Below are positions 44,880 to 55,600 of a stretch of DNA of 64,000 nt, piece by piece. The stretch is from contig BDIU01000366.1 in assembly GCA_002118135.1 (NCBI GenBank), positions 62,001 to 126,000 on the forward strand, written 5' to 3'. The DNA is from Trebouxia sp. TZW2008 (Eukaryota > Chlorophyta > Trebouxiophyceae > Trebouxiales > Trebouxiaceae). The position numbers were made by a program, and so were the translations under genes. Below the pieces are notes generated by a model, which was not told the origin of the DNA, ran no database searches, and saw nothing but the letters and a program-made list of their open reading frames with translations. Numbering within the stretch: the stretch's first letter is position 1; each line of letters begins with the position of its first letter.

Positions 44880-47800
44880 ATGGATGCTTCAGTGTATGCC
44901 TGGGCATACAGCACACCTATTTTCATGAACGTATCCCATTTGGAGCCTTTGGTGGGTGAAGACGTACAGGCCACGCTAGAGGAGCTGTTTTCAGACTCCC
45001 AGCCTCCCACAACGGGCGATGAAGATATGACAGGGATTGAATGGTTGGCAGGCCCACCTGCAGGTGACTTGCGTGAAACAGCGCATAGCACTCACGACTT
45101 GTTGCGTTGCGTCTGACTAGATTACTCACGAAACGTTGCTCGCAGTGCCTGAGCCAACTTCAACACCCACAGCGGCAGCATTTCTGGCAGATGACAGTCA
45201 GTCTTGTGGCCCGAGCTTTTGCAGTGCAGCTGACCTAGGCATTCTTGCTGCTGAATTATTTGACTGGCCAGCTTCCGCAGCCACCAACAAGCAGAAGGTT
45301 GAGCAGAAAGTCATAGAGTTCACAACAGCTGGCCCCTCACAGGTCTACGCCACTGCCTCAGCGCCTCACCTCAGCACCGCTGCAGCACAGCGTTTGCCAC
45401 CTAGCCACGTCAATGCTGCACCTAACATGCAGCAAGCCTCCAGCAGCACTGCAGACAGGTCAGCCAGTGCGCCCCTCATGTCTCAGCCTTATGTCCAGAT
45501 GCAGCCCCCACCTCAGAAGAAGCCTGCCCAGAGTACGGCTTACGGTCTGGACCCTATGTCTGTCCAGCTTGATTATGGCATGCCTCCAAGGCCTACACCA
45601 CAGCCAACTGCTAAGCCGGTAGCAGCTTCTGGTGGTGCGCCAGTGGACAGTCAAATCAGGTACCGCCTGCCAATTCCCATCAGACAGCCCATTGCACAGC
45701 TGGCAGATGACACAGCAGCTGACCCTGTCATGCAAGCAGCGATCTCAGCAAATTTGCAGACAGGCAGCATCAGCCAGAAGAGGTCACAGAACACTGCCTC
45801 ACAGGCGCTCAGCGGTACTGCTGCAGACCTAGGCATTGTCTCACACAGCAATGGCACCAGCACAGCAGTGCAGGCTGCTGCACCTGATAGTCCTGACACC
45901 TTTGCAGCACATCTAGATGCAGCAAACAGGGGCAAGGGAGCACCAGCCTCTAGTGGACGTGCCCAGAATGGGTATCAGCACAAGGCCTCAAAGGCACTCA
46001 GCAACTCTGCTGCAGGCCTAGGCACTGTGTTTCCAACTGACGGCACCAGCACAGCAGCACAGTCTGCTGAACCCATCATGGATGACACCTTCGCCAAATT
46101 TCTGGATGAGTTAATCGCAGACGAGGCAACAGCAGCGCCTGGTGAATTTGACGCAAGTCTGCCAAGGTCAGGGCCTGCCCGCAAAGCCAGCCGCCCTACC
46201 AATTCTTCAAGATTTCAGCCTTATGCAGTGCCAGAGAAGAGGGCACCTGCAATAGGCAGAATCACAGGCAAGGCTGGGAGTAGTGACTCTCCCATAGATC
46301 TGGACAGCTTTGTCCCCACCTCAAGCGTTGACCTGGCTATAGAGAGGTTCAACAGGGACGCAGCTCGCCCAGGTTCTTTGGCTGCAGCAGCTCTGCACAG
46401 AGCTAAAGCTGCACCAAGGGGGGCTGCTTCAACTGTGAACAGGCCAGACCTCAGCAGCACATCACAGCGCTTTCTTGCAACTTCAGGGGTTGACATGGTG
46501 ACTGCCAGTCAGGCCAGGTTCCCTTCAGCACATGCAAATAGGAGGGCAGCCCACAACATGCCCACATACAACCTCAGCACAGCAGGCCCTTCTGCTGCAG
46601 TTATCAACACGTTGAGCACCGTCAGCAGTCAGGGCAGCATTAATGCAGCAGCAAACAGACCAGGCGTTGTTGCAAGTGCCCAAGTCCCTGACAGCAATGT
46701 CAGAATGACTGTGAAGACCAGTGCAGCTCCAGGGGCGGCACCTGGCCAGAAGAAGAGGAAGGCGCCAGAGGCAGGGGCCCCCGCTGCAGCCCTTATGAGG
46801 GGCAACTCGGGGACTGGCCCTGAGACCCCCACCGTAGATCTGGAGGACATCCCCTTGAGTCAGAGGGCTTTCAAGAGGGTCAAGAGGGAGGCTCCTCAGC
46901 AGCATGAGTCAGCACTCAACCGGCCAAGTGCTCAGAGTGGCTCAGCGACTCAGTTCCATGCTGCAAGTGGCAGGGCAGAGCAGTTTGTCAGTGCCCCAGG
47001 GTTGGCTGCAGGTAATCACAGCAAAATTTTTCATCTGTTTTGGCACTGTGGGCTCATGATTACGACATTTGTTCTGCAAACTGTCCAGACTATCTTAGAA
47101 AATCTTGCCTGGAAACAAGAAATTTGTGCTTATATCAGTAGATTCACTGGAATGTAGTGTTCAATGTAGCAATTCATGTATGGGTTGGCATGAAGAGCTT
47201 GATGTAATGTCTCAACGTGTGGCTGCAGGGGCAGGTGCAAGGCTGGGAGAGGTTGTCTGGGCCAAGATGGGTCGGGACCCTTGGTGGCCTGCACAGGTCA
47301 GTAGATATGTTGTTTCACATGCAATCTGATGGCAAAATCTACTGTGGTGTGTTTGTGAGCAGCACCAAAGCTTTTTGTGCCTGACAAGTCAAGTCTGTGT
47401 GTGTACATCTGATGCGTGTCTTGTTTGATGTTGAGCACTGTATGCCTGTATGTGATCGGCGCGTTCCTCAAGACCTGCATCATGATTTCCTATTGTTTGC
47501 TGCTGTCAAGACAGGAATCAAAATTTGTAGCACAGCTCAATTGACTGCAGCAATCCAAATGTTGTCTGCAATGTGTTCATCCTGCTGCTTCATGCTGCTC
47601 TTGTGCAGTCAGCCTAAGCTATCACGTTCATCTGCAGATCAAGAAGCCACTCAACAAGGATCTCAAAGCACTGCGCGAGGTCTTTGAAACCGCATATGCA
47701 AGAGAGCTGGACAGCACTGCTGTACATGTTTCCTTCTACGGTGATGGTCACCAGTGCGCATTTCTGCCAGCAACAGCGATTGAAGCATGGAACACAGACA

Positions 47801-47889
47801 AGGCAAAAAGGTCTAGGAACCCAATGGTCAAGAGTGCTGTCAAGGAGGCAGAGGCAGCACTAATTCAGCAGAAGCCAGCTTGGCGGTAG
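44880..47889 (+). CDS. PWWP-domain protein, probably nuclear chromatin reader
   Basis: Four exons (44880-45063, 45146-47011, 47229-47296, 47638-47889) join in frame to 789 residues. The C-terminal PWWP domain is split by an intron: LGEVVWAKMGRDPWWPAQ (exon 3) then AVHVSFYGDGHQCAFLPATA (exon 4), the usual beta-barrel strands with aromatic cage positions. PWWP domains bind methylated histone lysine and DNA. The first 600 residues are Ala/Ser/Pro-rich and look disordered. Basic clusters PGQKKRKAPE and FKRVKREAP are likely nuclear signals; VKRE also fits a SUMO site. A 63-residue in-frame duplication lies in exon 2. Class beyond PWWP not recognised. The exon 2 frame continues open to 47157, but the phase of the PWWP exons supports splicing at 47011. 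Confidence 0.85.
45793..46115 (+). repeat. In-frame coding duplication in the PWWP gene
   Basis: Two units about 189 bp (63 codons) apart encode ALSGTAADLGIVSHSNGTST and ALSNSAAGLGTVFPTDGTST, followed by AVQAAAP..DTFAAHLD and AAQSAEP..DTFAKFLD. They lie wholly within exon 2 and keep the frame. Confidence 0.85.
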
Positions 47890-48320
47890 ACCACAGTCTG
47901 GCTCATGATCACCTTGAACTCAGTGCACATCAGGAACAGCAGTCCAAGATGGGATTTTGAGAACAAATGTCGCTCAGCCAGACTTAATCAAAGCAGCAGC
48001 AGCAGAGGCCGCAGTCGTCTTTAGTGTTGAGTTTTGTTTTGCCACACTGCAGCACTGAGCTGCTATTAGGTTTGCATCGAAAAGTGCTTCAGCTTGTCTG
48101 CAAAGTGCTAGTGTCTTGCATGTTGATCTAGTGTACGCCACACAACTAGGTATGTTAGGAGAAGCTTTAGGTTATGTCGATATGATTGTTACATTTGTCC
48201 AATGCTGGCAGTAACTACACCAACAATCTGGATGTGCGCTGCAATTGCCTTGCGGCAAATTGCTGTCTATGCATCTGTCCATGCATGACATCTTGTGAAC
48301 AAAAGCCTCAATAGTAGTCA
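47890..48320. other. Intergenic region, PWWP to oxygenase
   Basis: Both flanking genes are on the plus strand. Should hold one 3' end and one promoter. No exon or repeat recognised. Confidence 0.4.
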
Positions 48321-51300
48321 ATGCTCAGCATGTCTCTTGCAGTGCATGTCCATCCAGATGTGTGTGCAGTGTGCTTGACTGCGCAGAGCTTGCAAGTGTC
48401 GACAAGTTGCAATTGTCTGTGCGACACGCGTCTGTGCATACGAAGAGACATCGCCGTTCTGCTCGAGGGCCGCAACATGACAGCGGACACAATTCGATGG
48501 CCTCAGGACTTCGCCTCGCTCACCCGTCACGCCATCCCTTTGCACCTGTTGGACCTGTTATGTCGGGAAGCGGACGCGATAGCCAAGTGTGACAACTTTT
48601 GGACATCTCAGGTGATGGCAGCGTGCAAGTGGCACGCCAAACAAACACTGCAGCTGTCCAATTGCCGGCGATGCAGGAAACAATCCAGAACACATCAGCG
48701 AGTACTGCCTGGGAGCTTGCCATTTCACACATTCATGACAAAATCGTAAGGCATAAGCTGTCGAACAGCTCGGCAGGCGCGGAGTGGTGGGTACAGGTGG
48801 CGACGCTAAATCGCTGGAGACACCACGCATCCTTGCTAGCTTGTGCATGCAAGATGTCTTTTTGCAACATGCTGCAGGTTTACGAGCCTGGCAAGGGCCT
48901 GGCGTTTCACTTCGACAAGGACGAACATGCCATGAAGGAGCGGCACCAAATGCTTCAGCCTGTGTTGTCTTCAGTGCTCTACCTGACAGGCGAAAGCACA
49001 GCTGAGCGGTTAGGTAAGCTATACAGACACGATGCATGCTTTGTGCTGGTCAAATCAAATGCCAGCATTCCTACTGTCTACAGAAGTAGCCATTCATCAA
49101 AACGTCAGCTCAGCATCACCTTTGTCATGATCAGTCCTGATAGACAGCAGCGTGCATGTGGAACTTTATGCCACGTACTCGTACAATCTTATGTAGTTTC
49201 ATGTGCTGATGGAAAGTAGACAGTCTGATTCCCACATGACTGCACACCTGCTTGTGACATGCCATGTTGTGTGCTATAGTTCCGACTTGCCATGAGGTTT
49301 CTGATTAGCTGTCAGCTTGTTGCAGGACCTACAGCCATTGTTGATCAGGAATATGATGCTGAGCAGCACAAGGCAGTGCCAGACAGCCCGAGCAGAACAG
49401 CCCTTGTGTTCCCCAGCAGAAACAACTACGTTCTGTTTGATGGACGGCTGGGTCACGGTGTGCTAGGCTCATCAAGTCAGCAGCCACGCATGACAATGCT
49501 GATCAATTGGTGGGCTGAGAAACCTCAGGTACAATGCCATCATTAGTGCCAGTGAAGTGGAACTGATGCTGCTATCAACTCGTGCCATCACGCCTGCGCC
49601 TCTGCAATGCACCATTGTCATTTGGCCCTATGAAGTACTCTCAACTACACAGCTGTGCTTGTGATCAACTGCAACTTTTCACCGTTCAACAGTGAGCCGT
49701 TAGAGCTTAGTCGGCAAACAAAGACAATGCGTGACTTGCAAGGAGTGAACGTGAACCAACAAGCAGTTATAAGCTGTGAGAGACGATGTTTGCTTGTATG
49801 TATCAATTGCTGTGCGTTTCTCTGACCACCTTGACTATCTCATGTGCACGACCTTGACACTTGTGAATATCTGCAGACATACTCAAGCCCACGTGTTGTC
49901 CCCACTCTGCACTGAGGTCTGAGTAATCTTGAGCTTGTGCCTGTGCATGGATGGTGCAACTGCGCACATTTGCCAGGAAGCAAGGCAGCGTTGATGCATG
50001 CTTAGTGCAAATTCTTGAGAACCCTGCACAATCAGAGTTATCATACAATTGTTTCCACAATGCCTTACTAGTCTCTTTATTCAAATGAAGTTTACATGAC
50101 GTAAACCCACATCCATATGTCAGAACAATTTGTGTTGAATGGCTTCAACCAAGTTGTTTCATGTCAGCTCCTCAAGCGTGCAGGACGTCAATCCCATTCC
50201 GGACCATGTCATCAAGCAACACGCATTGACTACCCTCAGTCCCAGCAGCAACCGCGCCCCCGAATCTGATGCGCATGACAGCAATTGCTCCAACAAGGCC
50301 ACAACTGAGCTACCTTCTCAGCTACAGCAAGTCAGCCTTGATGAGGCAAACAGCAGCAAAGCACAGGCGTCTCCAGAGGACCAGAGCCACACCAGTGCTC
50401 ACAGCTTTAGCAGCAATGGAGATCATCAGCAGCAGGCAGCTGCAAGCACACAGTTTCCCTCCTCAACTATCTCAGAAGCAAAACGTGCAGAGGAAGGTCA
50501 GCATGACAGCAGCACACAGGCTTCAATTCCAGAGCTGTCATCTGTGCGTCAGCTGCATGATGGTGCAGCACTTGAGCATAGCAATGCAGCTCAACAGCAA
50601 ACAGATAGCAAGCCTGAGCAGCTCAAAGTGCCATGTGTCAGCACCGCTGGTTGGGATGAGTCACCTGTGGCGGTGAGTGCCTATACCAGCATCCTTTTGT
50701 CTGTCAAAGATGTCTAGGCTAGCGATGAAATCTTGCTAGGTTGAAGACGTAATGCATCAGATTCTTCTGAGCATGAGTTGTATGGTGGAGCATGCAGAGC
50801 ATATTTCTATGATGGCATCTTGCAGGCTGTTGCTCACTCGGTAACAGTCAGCAATTATTTGCGCACCACCATTTGAGTCTTAGCATACTGTTTGTTGTAG
50901 AGCTTTCATTGACAACTGTGCGCCACAACGCTGGGGGTGATGTGTTGGGTATTGAGTGCATGTTGGTGTCTTTGGGCAAGTTTGAGTCAGAACGATGTAC
51001 AAGCAAAAGACTGGAGACTAATGCAGCAGTTGGAGACCCGATGAACTTGAAAATCACATGCAAGCAAAACTTGCCATGTCTATCCGCAGGTCAATGACGT
51101 CCTACAGACCTATGACCTGCACTTTGCAGGACCCCAGACTGTACATGCTGTTGTCATTGACCATTGAAGCAAGTGCTGTGATGTCTGTCTGTAGGTGGAT
51201 GCGGTGCTACAGACATGTCGCCTGCAATCAAGCCTCAAGCTGTACATGCTATTGCCATTAACCATGCAAGCAAGTGCTGTGCTGTGCTGTCTGTCTGTAG

Positions 51301-51583
51301 GTCGATGAGGTCCTACCATGCTGTTGCCATTGACTATGCAAGTGAGAGCTGTACAGTCTGTCTGTAGGTTGATGAGGTGCTACAGACATATGGGCTGCAC
51401 CTCACAGGGCCTCAAGCTGTACATGCTGTTGCCATTGACCATACCGGCTTTGAGCTGTTTCCTCTGGATGAAGAGAACTTGCAGGCAAATGCAGGAAATG
51501 TTGTTACTGCAGCTGCCTTTGTTCCAGCAGGGCTTGTCTGTGATGAGTCTGATAGTGCATCACAGTCTGATGACAGCAGCTGA
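48321..51583 (+). CDS. 2-oxoglutarate/Fe(II)-dependent oxygenase (prolyl hydroxylase-like fold)
   Basis: Six exons (48321-48611, 48677-48796, 48878-49013, 49326-49528, 50184-50672, 51368-51583) join in frame to about 484 residues. Catalytic motifs of a double-stranded beta-helix oxygenase are visible: the H-x-D iron triad part in GLAFHFDKDEHAMKE, the distal histidine in NYVLFDGRLGHGVLG, and the 2-oxoglutarate-binding arginine in PRMTMLINWW. The spacing suits this superfamily. The region after residue 250 (exon 5) is Ser/Gln-rich and probably disordered; exon 6 adds a short C-terminal piece QTYGLHLTGPQAVHAVAIDH. The start is uncertain: ATGs at 48321, 48330 and 48474 are all in frame. Substrate unknown. 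The acceptor of the last exon is preceded by three tandem copies. Confidence 0.82.
51067..51440 (+). repeat. Four copies of the last-exon start of the oxygenase gene
   Basis: The acceptor and exon start (TGTAG/GTTGATGAGGTGCTACAG at 51368) are preceded by copies at about 51091, 51194 and 51301. The first encodes VNDVLQTYDLHFAGPQTVHA then IDH and stop; the second has a frameshift; the third is internally deleted. Spacing is 67-107 bp. Each copy keeps a CAG or TAG acceptor. Confidence 0.9.
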
Positions 51584-52624
51584 GATGGACATAATCTTCC
51601 CCGATGTGATCTTCTTGTTGATTTGAGTCAGCAGTCAGCAGGATACGTATGTGTGATTGAGACAGCTTGTACAAGAGACTGTTCACCCTGCTGCTTCAGC
51701 TTCGAATTCGGGATCAAAGCTTGGGCACGAGAATGTCTGCAGACGTTTAACAGTGCCAAACTTATGCACATGAAAACAACTGAAGCGTTAAATTACAGGT
51801 TGAGATGGCGTCTGTAGCTGCCGTTGTTGCTGAAGCTGGTATGTCGAAATAGTGTCTGCAGCTTCGGGACAGAATCTTATGCAATTGAATTGCCGGCCAG
51901 AATTCTGACGAAATTCACCAGCTAGCAAACGCTTGTCTCTTGCATGTCAAGGGCACACAGTAGTCCGTGTCAAAATACTACATGAACCTTGCCATGATCA
52001 GGGCTTGCGTGTACAGTCAGTCTTTGTTTGATGCAGAAGCACACTCCTCATCGCTGTCAGAAACTAACGCATGTACATGTACATGTGCTGATATTTACAG
52101 ATACAGTGCCATATCATCTACACTGCAAGCGGGTTCATATCAGATGTTTGCAAAACAGCAAGGAACAGACAGCTCAGAATGCAAGCAGTGAATATAGCTA
52201 GTCATTAAAGCTGCAGTCAAGTCAAAGTCACAAAGATTCAGCCTGCTAGCAGAAGTCCATTCAGGACAGGCAAAGCTGTATGGACGTCAATGATTATCGT
52301 GCTTGTACACCTGCATAGTACTTGTGTCAACTTGGTAACACAGCGTCAGATTCCAGCCTTGCTAAAACTCTGAACCGCACAGTAGCTTCAGTGCACTGTA
52401 GTCTGCTGTGAGTAGGACCACATACTAGCACTGCCAGGAACTTGCTTTTTTTAAGGCTTTTTCTTGTCCCTTTGCCCATTGCAAAGATTGTTGAGCTGCT
52501 CCTGCAACAACAGTCGCCTGTTGCTGGGTTCCTTTCTGTTACTGCAACAAATTTTGGGCTGCTTCTCAAACAACAGTTGCCTGTTGCTTGTGCCGCCCTA
52601 CCGCCAGAAGTTCTGGGCTGACTC
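51584..52624. other. Intergenic region between convergent genes
   Basis: Holds the 3' ends of the oxygenase gene and of coiled-coil gene C. The part from about 52500 is a repeat derived from the last exon of gene C. No other exon recognised. Confidence 0.45.
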
Positions 52625-52685
52625 TCAGACAACAGTCGCCTGTTGCTGACCCTGTCCTTGCTGACCACCAAAGTTCTGGTCCTGG
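52500..52685 (-). repeat. Tandem copies of the last exon end of coiled-coil gene C
   Basis: A unit of about 62 bp with CAACAGTCGCCTGTTGCTG and (A/G)AA(G/T)TT(C/T)TGGGCTG occurs three times (about 52625-52685, 52563-52624, 52500-52562). The first is coding (NFGGQQGQGQQQATVV and stop); the others lie beyond the stop. Confidence 0.85.
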
Positions 52686-55600
52686 TTGAGCTGTCCTGGA
52701 CCTGAGTTTAGGTCCTGCTGGTTCTGCCCCTGGTTCTGCCCTTCACCCTGGTAACCCTGGCCCTGACCCTGGCCTTGGCCCTGGCTCTGGTTCTGCATCA
52801 CAACTCAGGGGGTTTGCAACAGCTTCAGGAATGGCTCCTGACAGAAAGCAGGAAGGCAGTCCTGCGTTCAAATTTGGCAACTCTGCATGTTGAAACCATA
52901 CAGCCAAACAGTAGTTGTGTACCACACAGGACCTCAAACAGTTGCAAAAACATGCATGGTGCAGACGTATCTTCAAGCTATAGCACAATTGCCTGATGCT
53001 TGTGAATGGCAAGGCAGTAAAGAGGATTGCGCACATGGAAATGAGTAGCAAGACCACACCTGCTCAGCGCTGCGTTTATCTCAATGATGATTATGTGCAT
53101 GTGCATGTGCAGAAGCCCAACAGTGGGCACACACATCATGATGATGGCACTGAGATGGATGAGTTCCACTATAGCAAGCATGTACATGTACATGTACATG
53201 TCGATGATGATGATGATGAGTGTACTACACACCTGCTCAGCGTTGCGCTCGTCCTCAATGATGATGGGTCCCTGCATGTGCTTGTTCAGGGTCTCCTCGG
53301 TCAAGGGATGCACCTTCTGGCCTGTCTCCAAAGCCTCCTGCCACAAGGCAACCTCACGCTCCTTTGCTGCCTCTGCCTCCTTCTTGGCATCTGCACGCCA
53401 ACAGCAACACTTCGCATGCGGACTCCTGATATAGCTTGCACTGACAGCACAAGGTGCATTGAACTGCTCTGCATTAACAGCTGTCTGCCGCAGACGTCGT
53501 CACAAAACAGGACTGAGTACACAAGGCTCCCGCAACAATCTTGAAATACTGAAAGGGAAAGTTGCCTGACCAGTTCTGCCTCCTTAATGGCATCTTGCAC
53601 ATTATACAGCATCCCAGCGTTCACCAGCAGCATCACAGCAGAACGTCCACAAACCTGTTACAAATTTGACATTGTGCAACATTGTGCAATGCATGTCAAG
53701 GCGGCCAATGATGTTGGCAGCTGTGTCAGTACTCAGACCAAGCCACTGATGCTGTATCAAAATCTGCTTGTCTGGATATGGCATACAGCACCAAACCCAG
53801 TCAAGCAAACTTCACGACAGCACCAAACAGCTCAAGCAACAATGTGCTACACCATTGCGTGCCATGACCAGCTCTTTCTTGACTTGTTGACCATCAAAAG
53901 AATCCAACAATGCACAAGTCCACAGTCCAACTGCCGCGTGTTTGTAAAGATCTGTCAAAATGGCAGATGGTTTGAATGACCACAGGCCAGCAAAAGACCA
54001 ATCATTTTGTGGTCAATGAATGACTGCTTGTGGATAAGTAGATCACTGATATCTTGAACAAGGAACAGATGACTGATAGAGGGAAGAAGACTGACCAGTC
54101 CACTTGTCAGCCAGCTGGTAGGCCAACAGGCGCTTCTCATCAGCAATGCGCCTGAAGGCTTCAGCCTCTTCACCCTGCCTCACTGACTTGGCCTCTGCCA
54201 TCTCAGCCTCAGCTGTGGCCACTGCATACTCCTGCACGCGTACACAGACACACATCAGCATGACAAGGTGATGCATGCACGAGCTTCCTTTCCCTGCCTC
54301 ACTGACTTGGCCTCAGCCATCTCAGCCTCAGCTGTGGCCACCGCATAAGCCTGCACGTTGCAAAAGGTACAGGTTAGATGAGTTGAGATGACTGAAGATG
54401 ACAATTGCAAGGCAACACATGCACGAGCTTGTTGTGTCTTTCCCAGTTGCAAAGTGCCAGCAAACAATGGTGACTGCATGCTCCTGAAATGCGTACTTGT
54501 ACACGTTTTGGTGAACACAATGCCGATGGCAATGCATGCAAGAGCCAACTTGCTGCACATTTAAATGTTGCACAGCTTCAGCATCAGCAATCTTGACCAA
54601 GAAGATTTGACAGCAGAATGCAGCCGACTGCTGAACTGTCTGTGCATCAAGATTAGTTTGCCTGCACAGACAGTACCTCAAACAGGCAGCAGGCGGCACC
54701 CCATCATGCCAGTAGTGAACTGGTCTGCCCCGGCTGCATAATTCGGGTACAGTCTTGCCCTATGCAGGATGGTCAATCTTGTTGCAAGTCACAGACGCAG
54801 TCAGTGCTGGTGTATGATCTCACCTGTGCCAGCTTGTCGACCTTGTTACGGGCCATGACCAGGTTCTGTGCGCGCTGGTCGAGCTGGCCGCGTCGCTCCT
54901 CGAGGGTGTGCGCCAGCTCCTTCGCCTCCTGGCTGACCGCTGCAGCACGCTCCTCGGCAGCGTCGGCATCCTGCTTCAGCTGCTGCAGCTTTGCCACCAG
55001 CCTCTCAACCTGCATAGCCGATCATACCATCTATACATTGCCATGAATGAAGTCTTTTGAACATTGCTACTAAGTGTGACGCCAAACTGCATATGTGTTG
55101 TTATGATAGAGTGACGTGCACCGCACCCACAAGCAGAGTAATATCGCCCTGCTGAAACACAGGGTCAAACTCTTGAGGCTGATGTCAGTGTTCACTAATC
55201 ATGACACAAGATCTGCAGTGTGACTGCGCAAGACTGGCAGTGCTCACACCACAGCACCAAAGCTTTGGGCATTGCCAATGTACTGTGGTGTGCGCTTTGC
55301 TAGTATTGGGCAATCACACTGCCCTGTTATATCACAATCTCTTGACATGCACACAACCCTCAAGGGCCTAGCTTGATCTCTAGCACAATGGAATATTTCT
55401 GCTCAAAGACAGCTTGATATCCCCACAGCTGTTGAGCAGCAAACCTGATCAGACAGCAAAAGGGCAGTGTAAGCGTTGATTAGCGGTGTCCTATCGATGA
55501 TAGACATAATGGCAAAATCTCAAGCTTTTTGTGTTGCTGTTGACACAACTTAAAGCTGTGCAGCAGATTTAACCCGCTGCCAGAAGCTTTACAATTCTAC

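Noticed and set aside
46525..46905. Long minus-strand frames opposite PWWP exon 2
   Set aside because: Antisense shadow of an Ala/Ser-rich coding exon; no family and no splice structure.
47012..47157. Read-through extension of PWWP exon 2 to the stop at 47155-47157
   Set aside because: A donor at 47012 and acceptor at 47228 restore a complete PWWP domain in the correct phase; retention would lose the domain. It may still occur as an isoform.
51695..51730. Possible tRNA from a TTCGAATTC-like stretch
   Set aside because: No matching A box or cloverleaf could be built around it.
52996..53544. 182-codon plus-strand frame
   Set aside because: It lies opposite the coiled-coil gene C exon 53231-53391 and a microsatellite; the minus-strand frame has splice sites and family-like composition.
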